Assembly (NCBI RefSeq): GCF_000768315.1
Contig: NZ_AQQX01000001.1
Coordinates: 372,001 to 436,000, forward strand
DNA length: 64,000 bases
Direction: 5' to 3'
Source: Pseudooceanicola atlanticus
Lineage (GTDB): Bacteria > Pseudomonadota > Alphaproteobacteria > Rhodobacterales > Rhodobacteraceae
In this document: positions 26,149-34,132 of the stretch, piece by piece
Layout of the letters: every line of letters begins with the position of its first letter
How positions within the stretch are numbered: the stretch's first letter is position 1
Program-made: the position numbers and the translations under genes
Notes under the pieces: generated by a model
Database searches by the model: none
The model's input: only the letters and a program-made list of their open reading frames with translations
Told to the model about the DNA's origin: nothing

Positions 26149-27353
26149 CAATCCTTCATGCCTCGGAACCACTCATCCGGGTTCTGGGGGATATTGTCCT
26201 GTCTGACTTCGACATAGAGCGTTTCGCTGCGCCCGTTGCCGGTCGTCTGCTGTCCTGTATCGCCGTCCGAGATCACGTCCCCCAGATCGGCATCTTCTCC
26301 GCCCATCAGGCCCACAGGGTCCCCGGCTGACAGCACATCACCAGCGGCACCATAGACCACGTCCAGACCGGCGAACACGAAAAGAATCCCCGGTTCCGGC
26401 TCAAGGATCATCACATTTCCGTAGTCGAGCAAAGGCCCCCGGTAGCGAATTGTTGCCGCCGTGGGGCTGGTGACCAGCGCCCGCGCCCGGGTCGCCAGCA
26501 CCACGCCGGGCCGGATGATCCCCGCCGCATCCGGTTCGCCCGACCGGCGCAGGACGCGGCCCAGCACGGGCGCGGGGATGTCGCCGCGCAGCGCGCTGAC
26601 CGGCGGCAGGTCCAGCGGGCGTTCATCCTCGGCTATGTCGGCGAGGCCCGAGGCAAAGGCGCCCAACGTCTCGGTCGAGGCGATCAGCAGCCCGGTCTGG
26701 ATCGGGTCTTCGGTGAACTTGCGGGGCAGGTCGGTGCGGTCGGAAACGGCCTGGCTCAGCGCCGTGCGCGCCTCCTGCACGCCACGCAGCCCGTCGGACA
26801 GGCGGCGCGCGGCGCTTTCCTGCAACTGGCGCAGCACCTGCACCTCTTCCAGATCGGTCCGCAGCTTGGCGGCCTCGGCCTCCATCCCGCGGGACACGTC
26901 GGCCACGATCATCGCCGACCGGGCCGTGCCCACCGGGCCCGACGGATGCAGGAAGACCACCGGCGATCCCTGGCCGCCCATCACCTGCAAGGTGCCCAGA
27001 AGTTGGGCGATCTCGCCTTCGCGGGATTGCAACTCGCGGGCAATCTCTGCCTCGCGGGCCGAGACCCGGCGCAACCCGTCGCGCATCGCGGCCAGTCCGG
27101 CCTCGAAGGCGCGGGTGGTTTCGGTCAGCGCGGCCACGCGGTCGGGGGCATCCTGTGCGGCCTGTAGATCGGCGGTCGCGGCCTCGATCTGGCGGGCGGC
27201 GGCGCGGGCGGCATCGGCCGGATCGCTCTGCGCCATGGCCCCTGCGGGCAGCAGCGCCGCGACGGCCATCAACAGCGCCGCAGCCAGCCCCCGCCGCCAT
27301 CCTGGCGTGGCGCGTGTGCGGTCGGCAAAGGGCAGGGCGGCGTGGCGGATCAT
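26148..27353 (-). CDS. EnvC-like murein hydrolase activator
   Basis: A 401-residue secreted protein: an N-terminal signal (about 20-43, ending AGAMAQ), a coiled-coil region at about 45-240, and a C-terminal LytM/M23-like domain. The LytM domain lacks the zinc-binding His residues of active M23 peptidases (LDYGNVMILEPEPGILFVFAG replaces the usual HGxG/YAHL pattern, shown here by its core GILFVFAG), as in EnvC, which activates amidases instead of cutting peptidoglycan. It lies between gpmI and ctpA with ATGA and TGATG overlaps. The start at 27353 is set by the overlap and signal peptide; the frame runs 65 codons further upstream inside gpmI. Confidence 0.88.
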   Translation of the reverse strand: MIRHAALPFADRTRATPGWRRGLAAALLMAVAALLPAGAMAQSDPADAARAAARQIEAATADLQAAQDAPDRVAALTETTRAFEAGLAAMRDGLRRVSAREAEIARELQSREGEIAQLLGTLQVMGGQGSPVVFLHPSGPVGTARSAMIVADVSRGMEAEAAKLRTDLEEVQVLRQLQESAARRLSDGLRGVQEARTALSQAVSDRTDLPRKFTEDPIQTGLLIASTETLGAFASGLADIAEDERPLDLPPVSALRGDIPAPVLGRVLRRSGEPDAAGIIRPGVVLATRARALVTSPTAATIRYRGPLLDYGNVMILEPEPGILFVFAGLDVVYGAAGDVLSAGDPVGLMGGEDADLGDVISDGDTGQQTTGNGRSETLYVEVRQDNIPQNPDEWFRGMKD

Positions 27354-28867
27354 GCGATCAGGCTCGTTCCCGTCATTTCCTCGGGCTGCGGCAGGCCCAT
27401 CAATTGCAGCAGCGTCGGCGCCAGGTCGGCCAACCGCCCGTCGCGCAGCGTCGCGCCTTCGGGGCCACCGACCAACGCCACCGGCACCAGGTTGGTGGTA
27501 TGCGCCGTATGCGGCCCGCCGGTCTCCGGGTCGACCATGACCTCGCAATTGCCGTGATCGGCGGTGACGATCATCGCCCCCCCTGCCTTGTCCAGCGCCG
27601 CCAGCACCCGGCCCAGCCCCGTATCGACCGCCGCGCAGGCGGCCATCGCGGCCTTCAGGTCGCCGGTATGGCCGACCATGTCCGGGTTGGCGTAATTGGT
27701 GACGATCAGGTCATAGCCATGCTCGATGGCCGCGACGAACTTGTCGGTGACCTCCTGCGAGGACATCTCGGGTTGCAGGTCATAGGTCGCCACCTTTGGC
27801 GACAGCGGCATGTAGCGATCCTCGCCCGCCTTCTCGACCTCGACGCCGCCGTCCAGGAAGAAGGTCACATGCGGGTATTTCTCGGTCTCGGCCAGGCGGA
27901 ACTGGGTGCGTCCCTGCTTGGCGACCCATTCGCCCAGCGTGTTCACGATCTCCTGCTTGGGATAGCAGGTCGTCATGTAGGCGTTGTGATCCTCGGAATA
28001 ATCGACCATCCCCATCAGCCCGGCCCAATCGGGCCGCGTGCCGGCGTCGAAGGCGTCAAAGCCCGGCTCGCCCACGGCGCGCAGGATCTCCCGCGCGCGG
28101 TCGGCGCGGAAATTCAGGCAGAAGAAGCCGTCGCCATCCTTCGCCCCCGCGTAATCGCCCAGCACCGTCGGGGTGATGAACTCGTCCGTCTCCCCGTTCT
28201 CATAGCCGCGCGTCACCGCCGCATGGGCATCCGCCGAACGCTCGCCCTGGCCATGGATCATGCAGTGAAACGCCTCGGCCACGCGGTCCCAGCGGTTGTC
28301 GCGGTCCATCGCGTAATAGCGCCCCGACAGGGTGGCGATCCGCGCACCGTCGGGCAGGGCGTCGGTCAGATCCGACAGGTAGCCATAGGCGGATTTCGGC
28401 GCCACGTCGCGGCCGTCCGTCACCGCATGCAGCGCCACGGGCACGCCCGCCCCGGCAATCGCGGTGATCGCGGCGATGATATGGCTCAGATGCCCATGCA
28501 CCCCGCCATCCGACACCAGCCCCATAACATGGGCCGTGCCGCCGCTATCCTTCAGCCGGTCGATGAAAGCATTCAGCGCGTCGTTCTTCGCAAAGGAGCC
28601 ATCCTCGATCGCCAGGTCGATCTGGCCCAGGTCCATCGCCACCACGCGGCCCGCGCCGATATTGGTATGCCCGACCTCCGAATTGCCCATCTGCCCGCGC
28701 GGCAGGCCCACATCGGGGCCATGGGTAAGCAGCGTCGCATGCGGGCACTCGGCCATGATCCGGTCGAAATGCGGGGTCTCGGCCAGGGCGGGCGCGTTGG
28801 CCTCGATCCGGTCGCTCAGGCCCCAGCCATCCAGAATGCACAGCACCACGGGTTTGGGAATGTTCAT
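27350..28867 (-). CDS. gpmI: 2,3-bisphosphoglycerate-independent phosphoglycerate mutase
   Basis: Interconverts 3- and 2-phosphoglycerate in glycolysis and gluconeogenesis through a phosphoserine intermediate and two metal ions. The 505-residue protein has the phosphoserine site Ser63 in GQMGNSEVGHTNIGAG, the start VVLCILDGWGLSD and the metal-binding TADHGNCE near the C-terminus. It is the first gene of the gpmI-envC-ctpA unit, and the stop overlaps the envC start. The combination of a glycolytic enzyme with cell-wall genes is common in alphaproteobacteria. Confidence 0.96.
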   Translation of the reverse strand: MNIPKPVVLCILDGWGLSDRIEANAPALAETPHFDRIMAECPHATLLTHGPDVGLPRGQMGNSEVGHTNIGAGRVVAMDLGQIDLAIEDGSFAKNDALNAFIDRLKDSGGTAHVMGLVSDGGVHGHLSHIIAAITAIAGAGVPVALHAVTDGRDVAPKSAYGYLSDLTDALPDGARIATLSGRYYAMDRDNRWDRVAEAFHCMIHGQGERSADAHAAVTRGYENGETDEFITPTVLGDYAGAKDGDGFFCLNFRADRAREILRAVGEPGFDAFDAGTRPDWAGLMGMVDYSEDHNAYMTTCYPKQEIVNTLGEWVAKQGRTQFRLAETEKYPHVTFFLDGGVEVEKAGEDRYMPLSPKVATYDLQPEMSSQEVTDKFVAAIEHGYDLIVTNYANPDMVGHTGDLKAAMAACAAVDTGLGRVLAALDKAGGAMIVTADHGNCEVMVDPETGGPHTAHTTNLVPVALVGGPEGATLRDGRLADLAPTLLQLMGLPQPEEMTGTSLIA

Positions 28868-29022
28868 GCCTGCCCTTTCGCCTTTCCTCGGGGTGTCTCA
28901 TACCGGCTTTGCCGCCCGGATTGAAGGCGAGTTCTCGTCGCGGTCCGCCCTGCGGCCTTTTCCCGGTTTTGCCGCGCCGCGCTTTGCGGCATAACCGGGC
29001 CAACACGCTGCCGGAGGACCAG

Positions 29023-29964
29023 ATGACCGCACTCGACACCAGCCAGATTCCCGCCCGTTTCCAGACGGTCATGACCAGCCTCGCCACGGCCGGCGCCCAG
29101 CTTGCCGGGCTTGTCGCCAAGGGCCCGCTGGCCGGCGCGCTTGGCGCGGGCGTGGGTGAGAACACCGATGGCGACCAGCAGAAAGCACTCGACGTCATGG
29201 CGGACGAGATGTTTGCCGAGGCGCTGAAGACCGCCGGCGTGCGCCATTACGCGTCCGAGGAACAGGATAGCGTCGTGACCCTCGACCCGACCGGCGACCT
29301 GGCCCTGGCCATCGACCCGCTGGACGGATCGTCCAACATCGACGTCAACGTGACCATCGGCACGATCTTCTCGATCCTGCCCGCCGCAGACACGCCCGAG
29401 GCGTCCTTCCTGCGCCCCGCTGCCGACCAGGTGGCCGCGGGCTACATCGCCTTCGGTCCGCAATGCCTGATGGCGGTGACCTTCGGCGACGGCACCCAGC
29501 TTTACGTGCTGGATCCCGACACCAATAGCTTCGTCCTGGTCGAGTCGCGCATGTCCCTGCCCACCTCGGCCAAGGAATTCTCGATCAATTCGTCGAACCG
29601 CCGCCACTGGACCAAGCCGGTCCTGGCCTATGTCGAGGAAAACGAGGCCGGTGAGACCGGCGCCAAGGGCAAGAACATGAATTTCCGCTGGGTCGGCTCC
29701 CTGGTGGCCGAAACCCACCGGATCCTGACCCGCGGCGGCACGTTCCTCTACCCGTCCGATGCACGCCCGAAATACGAAAACGGCCGCCTGCGCATGGTCT
29801 ACGAGGTGGCGCCGATGGCCTTCCTCGTCGAACAGGCGGGCGGCAAGGCGACCGACGGCAAGGCCCCGATCCTGTCGCTGACGGCGGCGGAACTGCACGA
29901 ACGCCGCCCCTTCGTCTTCGGCTCCTCCGAAGAAGTCGATCGTATCGCCGAACTGCACGGCTGA
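29023..29964 (+). CDS. fbp: Class 1 fructose-1,6-bisphosphatase
   Basis: Hydrolyses fructose-1,6-bisphosphate in gluconeogenesis (or the Calvin cycle where present). The 313-residue protein has the metal- and substrate-binding motif AIDPLDGSSNIDVN. Further family segments are ENTDGDQQKALDV near the start and SLVAETHRILTRGGTFLYP. It is divergent from gpmI and followed by rpe about 125 bases downstream. No RuBisCO or phosphoribulokinase gene is in the window, so gluconeogenesis is the simpler reading. The start at 29023 follows CCGGAGGA; the frame is open 38 codons upstream. Confidence 0.93.
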   Translation: MTALDTSQIPARFQTVMTSLATAGAQLAGLVAKGPLAGALGAGVGENTDGDQQKALDVMADEMFAEALKTAGVRHYASEEQDSVVTLDPTGDLALAIDPLDGSSNIDVNVTIGTIFSILPAADTPEASFLRPAADQVAAGYIAFGPQCLMAVTFGDGTQLYVLDPDTNSFVLVESRMSLPTSAKEFSINSSNRRHWTKPVLAYVEENEAGETGAKGKNMNFRWVGSLVAETHRILTRGGTFLYPSDARPKYENGRLRMVYEVAPMAFLVEQAGGKATDGKAPILSLTAAELHERRPFVFGSSEEVDRIAELHG

Positions 29965-29967
29965 GTG

Positions 29968-29989
29968 TTGGCCGCCTTCGGGCGGCCAA
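29968..29989 (+). terminator. Stable UUCG-loop hairpin after fbp
   Basis: TTGGCCGCC (29968-29976) pairs perfectly with GGCGGCCAA (29981-29989) with a TTCG loop, four bases after the fbp stop. There is no T tract; dispersed element copy C follows at 30001. It is probably a 3'-end stabilising or weak termination structure. Confidence 0.5.
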
Positions 29990-30000
29990 GCCTTCGGCGA

Positions 30001-30022
30001 GAGTATTTTTGGCAAGATGAAG
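30001..30022 (+). repeat. 22-bp dispersed element, copy C
   Basis: Plus-strand copy with TT at the two variable positions, 37 bases after the fbp stop in the sense orientation. The preceding CCTTCGGCGA is similar to the CCTCCGGCGG before copy A, so the true element may be longer than 22 bases. Confidence 0.8.
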
Positions 30023-30089
30023 CCGGGGTGGGTTCCGCTTGGCGGCCGAAGCGCTTATCTGGGCGCCATCCCAACAAGAGGACACCGCC

Positions 30090-30779
30090 ATGAGCTTTGA
30101 CCGGAACCTGAAGATCGCCCCGTCGATCCTGTCCGCCGATTTCGCCAATTTCGGCGCCGAGATCGAGGCGGTCGAGGCGCAGGGCGCCGACTGGATCCAT
30201 GTCGACGTGATGGACGGGCACTTCGTGCCGAACCTCACCTTCGGCCCGCCGCTGGTCAAGGCGATCCGCAAGCACATCAAGACCGTCATGGACGTCCACC
30301 TGATGATCGCCCCGGTCGATCCCTATATCGAGGCCTTCGCCGATGCGGGCTCCGACGTGCTGACTGCACATGTGGAGGCCGGGCCACATATCCACCGCAC
30401 CGTCCAGGCGATCCGCGGCGCGGGCATGAAGGCGGGCGTGGCGCTGAACCCCGCCACCCCGGCCAGCGAGGTGGAATACCTGCTCGACATGGTCGACCTC
30501 GTCTGCGTGATGACGGTGAACCCCGGCTTCGGCGGCCAGAAATTCATTCATTCCCAGATCGACAAGGTGCGGCAGCTGCGCGCGATGATCGGCGATCGCC
30601 CGATCCATATCGAGATCGACGGCGGCATCACCCCCGAAACCGCGCCCCTGATGCGCGAGGCGGGCGCCGATGTGCTGGTCGCGGGCTCTGCCGTGTTCAA
30701 GGGCGGCTCGGTCGCCGATCCTGCACCCTATGGCAGCAATATCCGCGCCATCCGCACCGCCTGCGACACCCTCGTCTGA
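30090..30779 (+). CDS. rpe: Ribulose-phosphate 3-epimerase
   Basis: Interconverts ribulose-5-phosphate and xylulose-5-phosphate in the pentose phosphate pathway. The 229-residue TIM-barrel protein has [32 protein letters not shown] and the metal-site region [22 protein letters not shown] lies upstream of the start at 30090; the frame is open 17 codons earlier. It follows fbp and may be co-transcribed with it unless the hairpin at 29968 terminates. Confidence 0.96.
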   Translation: MSFDRNLKIAPSILSADFANFGAEIEAVEAQGADWIHVDVMDGHFVPNLTFGPPLVKAIRKHIKTVMDVHLMIAPVDPYIEAFADAGSDVLTAHVEAGPHIHRTVQAIRGAGMKAGVALNPATPASEVEYLLDMVDLVCVMTVNPGFGGQKFIHSQIDKVRQLRAMIGDRPIHIEIDGGITPETAPLMREAGADVLVAGSAVFKGGSVADPAPYGSNIRAIRTACDTLV

Positions 30780-30787
30780 CGCGCCGA

Positions 30788-30807
30788 TCCCCGGGCCTGC
30801 CCGGGGA
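30788..30807 (+). repeat. GC-rich palindrome after rpe
   Basis: TCCCCGGG (30788-30795) and CCCGGGGA (30800-30807) form a perfect hairpin with loop CCTG. Its sequence is nearly the same as the palindrome after the thiolase gene at 52062-52090. There is no T tract here, so it looks more like a dispersed palindromic element than a standard terminator. Confidence 0.5.
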
Positions 30808-30865
30808 CAACACCGCTCAGGCCCGACGCGCCTCCCGCGCCGGTCCACAGACCGACGCTCCCCTG

Positions 30866-30887
30866 CTTCATCTTGCCGGAAATACTC
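30866..30887 (-). repeat. 22-bp dispersed element, copy D
   Basis: Minus-strand copy identical to copy A, with CC at the variable positions. It lies 110 bases after the stop of the minus-strand sensor kinase gene, again in sense orientation of the preceding gene. The remaining 30888-30997 gap has a GC-rich stretch with no gene seen. Confidence 0.8.
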
Positions 30888-30997
30888 CGGGGTTGCCGTC
30901 AAAGCGCAGCTTTGGCGGCAAGGGGCAGAGCCCCTTTCCACGGGTACAGCGGGCGGTCAGACCGGATCAATTGCCCTGCCGGGCCAGCCGGTCCCGC

Positions 30998-32092
30998 TCA
31001 GGAATTATCCTCGAGGTCGATCCGCACGCGTGTCCGGGTGCCGCCGGCATCGGCAGAGGTTTCCGCCACCCCGCCCAGCTGCTGGGCAGAGGCTTCGATG
31101 ATCCGCAGGCCCAGCCCTTCGTGGCGCGGGCTGGCCAGGTCGATGCCGCGCCCGTTATCGGAACAGACCAGCCAGGCATGATCCGGACCGTCCTGCGCGA
31201 TCTCGAACCGGATCACCCCGCCAACCTGCTCGTCGAAGGCATGCTTGTAGGCGTTCGAGGCGAACTCGTTCAGGATCACGCCAACCGCCGCGGCGCGGGA
31301 CGAGGGCAGGGTGATCGGCGCCACGGCCGTTTCGATCCGGATGCCTTCGGGCGCGGTCTGTTGCAACAGGTCGGCGACCCGCGGCACGAAATCCGCCATC
31401 TGGATCGATCCATCCGAAGAGGACGTGTACAATTGCTGGTGCATCAGCGCGATCGTGTCGATCCGCCGCCGCACGAGGTCCAGCGCCTCGCGGGTTTCCT
31501 CCGACCCGGCCATGCGGGCCTGCACGCGGGTCAGCGCGGCGACCGATTGCAACGAATTCTTCACCCGGTGATCGACCTCGTGGCGCAGCAATTCAGCCTC
31601 TTCCACGGCGCGGCGCAGCTCCATCTGGGTGACGACTTGCCGGGCCAGCACGCGCAGCGTTTCGCGCTGCAGATCGTTCAGCTGGTTGGGCTTGGTGTCC
31701 AGGACGCAGAGCGTACCCAGGGCCAGCCCCTCCTGGTCGCGCAGCAGCGCCCCGGCATAGAAGCGCAGGTTGTCGTCGCCAGTGACCAGCGGGTTGTCGG
31801 CGGTGCGCGCATCGGCGCGGGTGTCGGGGATCTCGAGGAAGTCGTCCTGGGCGATCGCATGGGCACAGATCGCCTTCTCGATCGAGGTCTCCTCGGCGTC
31901 CATCCCGACCTTGGCCTTGAACCATTGCCGGTCCGCATCGACCAGCGAGATCAGAGAAATCGGCATCTCGCAGATACGCGAGGCCAGCGCGACCACGTCG
32001 TCAAAGGCCTGTTCCGGACCGGTATCCAGAATGGCCAGGTCCTCGAGGGCCTGCAGGCGAACCGCCTGGTTCTCGGGGAGGGGCGCTTTCAT
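30998..32092 (-). CDS. GAF-domain sensor histidine kinase of the HisKA_2 family
   Basis: A soluble sensor kinase of 364 residues. A GAF domain spans about residues 20-160 (ICEMPISLISLVDADRQWFK, shown to 20; then GTLCVLD). The dimerisation and phospho-acceptor segment is HEVDHRVKNSLQSV with His175. The ATPase domain follows with NEFASNAYKHAF and GLGLRIIEASAQQLGG. No membrane segments are seen, so the signal is internal. I chose the ATG at 32092 because an AGGAG is correctly spaced before it; ATGs at 32125 and 32131 lack one. It lies downstream of a LuxR-type gene on the same strand, but no receiver-domain protein is nearby. Confidence 0.85.
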   Translation of the reverse strand: MKAPLPENQAVRLQALEDLAILDTGPEQAFDDVVALASRICEMPISLISLVDADRQWFKAKVGMDAEETSIEKAICAHAIAQDDFLEIPDTRADARTADNPLVTGDDNLRFYAGALLRDQEGLALGTLCVLDTKPNQLNDLQRETLRVLARQVVTQMELRRAVEEAELLRHEVDHRVKNSLQSVAALTRVQARMAGSEETREALDLVRRRIDTIALMHQQLYTSSSDGSIQMADFVPRVADLLQQTAPEGIRIETAVAPITLPSSRAAAVGVILNEFASNAYKHAFDEQVGGVIRFEIAQDGPDHAWLVCSDNGRGIDLASPRHEGLGLRIIEASAQQLGGVAETSADAGGTRTRVRIDLEDNS

Positions 32093-32192
32093 GCCATGGC
32101 TCCTGATTTCAGCGAAGGCAGTCATAGCCATCTTTTGCGGGCAGAGCCAATAGTCACAGTTTACACCTTATCGCGAAGTCACCCTTGTAGCG

Positions 32193-32738
32193 TCAAAATG
32201 CCGGCCCGGCCAAGCGGATGAGCAATTCCGCGGCATTGCGCGCCTTGAACCGGCGCAGCAGGCGGGCGCGGACATCTTCGACCGTTCGGGGGGACAATCC
32301 CAGCTCGCGCGCGATCTCCTTGCTGGTCAATCCGCGGGTCAGGCCCGCCACCACGGTGCGTTCCCGCGGGCTCAGCGCGCGGTCGGGGGCGGTATCGGGC
32401 AGCGGCGCAAAGGACATGACCAGCCGTGCCAGCGGATCCTCGGGCGTCAGCGTCCGCGCCCGGAACCGCACCAGCAGCTTGCCGCCATCGGTGCGCCGCA
32501 ACAGCCGTTCGTCGGAATAATCCCGCCCCTCCCGCAGGGGCGTTAGCCCGATATCGCGGGTCGCGGCAAAGGCCCGTTCGCTGTCATAGAACAGCCGGAA
32601 GCTCTGTCCCGGCAGCGTCGCCCGGTCATGCCCCGTCATCGCCGCGAACCGTGCGTTGCAGGACCGGATCACCCGTGCCTCGGTCATCACGATGCCCACC
32701 GGCGCCATGTCGAAGGCCAGCGCATCCGCGTCATCCAT
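32193..32738 (-). CDS. PAS-LuxR family transcriptional regulator
   Basis: A 181-residue regulator with an N-terminal PAS domain (about 8-110) and a C-terminal LuxR-type helix-turn-helix (about 118-178: LSPRERTVVAGLTRGLTSKE and IARELGLSPRTVEDVRARLL). It lacks a receiver domain and the LOV cysteine motif, so it is neither a standard response regulator nor a blue-light sensor of the LOV class. The start at 32738 follows GGGGAGAG; the open frame upstream is a shadow of the M20 gene. An 18-bp palindrome sits between it and the divergent M20/ABC cluster, which it most likely controls. Confidence 0.85.
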   Translation of the reverse strand: MDDADALAFDMAPVGIVMTEARVIRSCNARFAAMTGHDRATLPGQSFRLFYDSERAFAATRDIGLTPLREGRDYSDERLLRRTDGGKLLVRFRARTLTPEDPLARLVMSFAPLPDTAPDRALSPRERTVVAGLTRGLTSKEIARELGLSPRTVEDVRARLLRRFKARNAAELLIRLAGPAF

Positions 32739-32759
32739 CCCGGTCTCTCCCCGTGAAAC

Positions 32760-32777
32760 TACGGTATTGATACCGTA
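32760..32777. promoter_or_regulatory. 18-bp perfect palindrome, candidate operator
   Basis: TACGGTATTGATACCGTA is a perfect inverted repeat (eight-base arms, two-base centre) in the 63-base gap between the divergent LuxR-type and M20 genes. The size and symmetry fit a dimeric LuxR-type helix-turn-helix regulator. The regulator encoded next to it is the obvious candidate ligand, as activator of the catabolic cluster and/or autorepressor. Confidence 0.7.
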
Positions 32778-32801
32778 AGGGCATCCTCGCATCCTGTCAC
32801 C

Positions 32802-34106
32802 ATGCCAGACACCGCTCTCACCGATCTCCAGACCCGCCTGTCGGACGAAATCGCCGCCCGCCGCGATGACCTGACCGCGCTCACCCAGGACCTGATCCGC
32901 ATCCCGACGCTGAACCCGCCGGGCGAGAATTACCGCGAGATCTGCGACTTCCTTGACCGGCGCCTGCTGCGCTCGGGCTTTCATACCGAACTGATCCGCG
33001 CCGAGGGCTCCCCCGGTGACAGCGAAAAATACCCCCGCTGGAACATCGTTGCCCGCCGCGAGGGCAATCGCCCCGGCGAATGCGTGCATTTCAATTCCCA
33101 TATCGACGTGGTCGATGTCGGCAAGGGCTGGACCACCGATCCCTTCGGCGGAGAGGTCAAGGACGGCAAGGTCTATGGCCGCGGCGCCTGCGACATGAAG
33201 GGGGGCCTCGCTGCCTCCATCGTCGCGGCCGAGGCCTTCCTGGCCGTGGTCCCCGACTGGCAGGGTGCGATCGAGATCTCGGGCACGGCGGACGAGGAAT
33301 CCGGCGGCTTCGGCGGCGTCGCCTACCTGGCCGAAAAAGGGCATTTCGAACGGGTCGATCACGTCATCATCCCTGAACCGCTGAACGTGGACCGCATCTG
33401 CCTGGGTCATCGCGGCGTCTGGTGGGCGGAAATCGAAACCCATGGCGAGATCGCCCATGGCTCCATGCCCTTCCTCGGCGATTGCGCGGTGCGCCACATG
33501 GGCGCCGTCCTGCACGAGATGGAAGAGACGCTGTTCCCCGCGCTCGCCCGCAAGCGCACCGACATGCCGGTCGTGCCCGAAGGCGCGCGGCAATCGACGC
33601 TGAACATCAACTCGCTGCATGGCGGCCAGGCCGAGATCGCCAAGGACAGCACCGGCCTTCCCAGCCCCGTGGTCCCCGACAGCGCCCGCATGGTCATCGA
33701 CCGGCGCTTCCTGATCGAGGAAGACATCGACGAGGTGCAGGGCGAAATCCGCGACGTCCTGGAACGAGTCCGCGCCAACCGCGAGAACTTTGCCTACGAC
33801 ATTCGCGAAATGCACCGCGTGCTGCCCACCATGACCGACCGGCAGGCGCCCGTCGTCACCACGGTCGAGGCGGCGATTCGCAAAACCCTCTCAAAAGACC
33901 CGGATTTCGTCGTTTCTCCGGGCACTTACGATCAGAAGCACATTGACCGGATCGGAAAGCTGAAAAATTGTATCGCCTATGGGCCTGGCATTCTGGACCT
34001 TGCCCACAAACCCGATGAATATGTCGGCATAGACGATATGGTGGCCTCGGCTCAGGTGATGGCACTTTCGCTTCTGTCACTGCTCGGGCCACCCCAAACC
34101 CCCTGA
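32802..34106 (+). CDS. M20 family metallopeptidase/deacylase (ArgE/DapE type)
   Basis: A cytoplasmic zinc amidohydrolase of 434 residues. It has the M20 metal and catalytic segments FNSHIDVVDVGKGW, YGRGACDMKGGLAA and SGTADEESGGFGG. Family members remove acyl groups from amino acids (acetylornithine, succinyl-diaminopimelate) or cut dipeptides. Its place as first gene of a peptide-type ABC importer and aldehyde/alcohol dehydrogenase cluster suggests a catabolic deacylase, not an arginine or lysine synthesis enzyme. The stop is followed by a short CCCCCTGAAGGGGG hairpin and the solute-binding protein gene. Substrate unknown. Confidence 0.82.
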   Translation: MPDTALTDLQTRLSDEIAARRDDLTALTQDLIRIPTLNPPGENYREICDFLDRRLLRSGFHTELIRAEGSPGDSEKYPRWNIVARREGNRPGECVHFNSHIDVVDVGKGWTTDPFGGEVKDGKVYGRGACDMKGGLAASIVAAEAFLAVVPDWQGAIEISGTADEESGGFGGVAYLAEKGHFERVDHVIIPEPLNVDRICLGHRGVWWAEIETHGEIAHGSMPFLGDCAVRHMGAVLHEMEETLFPALARKRTDMPVVPEGARQSTLNINSLHGGQAEIAKDSTGLPSPVVPDSARMVIDRRFLIEEDIDEVQGEIRDVLERVRANRENFAYDIREMHRVLPTMTDRQAPVVTTVEAAIRKTLSKDPDFVVSPGTYDQKHIDRIGKLKNCIAYGPGILDLAHKPDEYVGIDDMVASAQVMALSLLSLLGPPQTP

Positions 34107-34132
34107 AGGGGGCAACAACAGGGAGTGGACAA

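Noticed and set aside
32102-32131. Upstream ATG codons (32131, 32125) as start of the sensor kinase
   Set aside because: Only the ATG at 32092 has a correctly spaced AGGAG; the upstream codons lack a ribosome-binding site.
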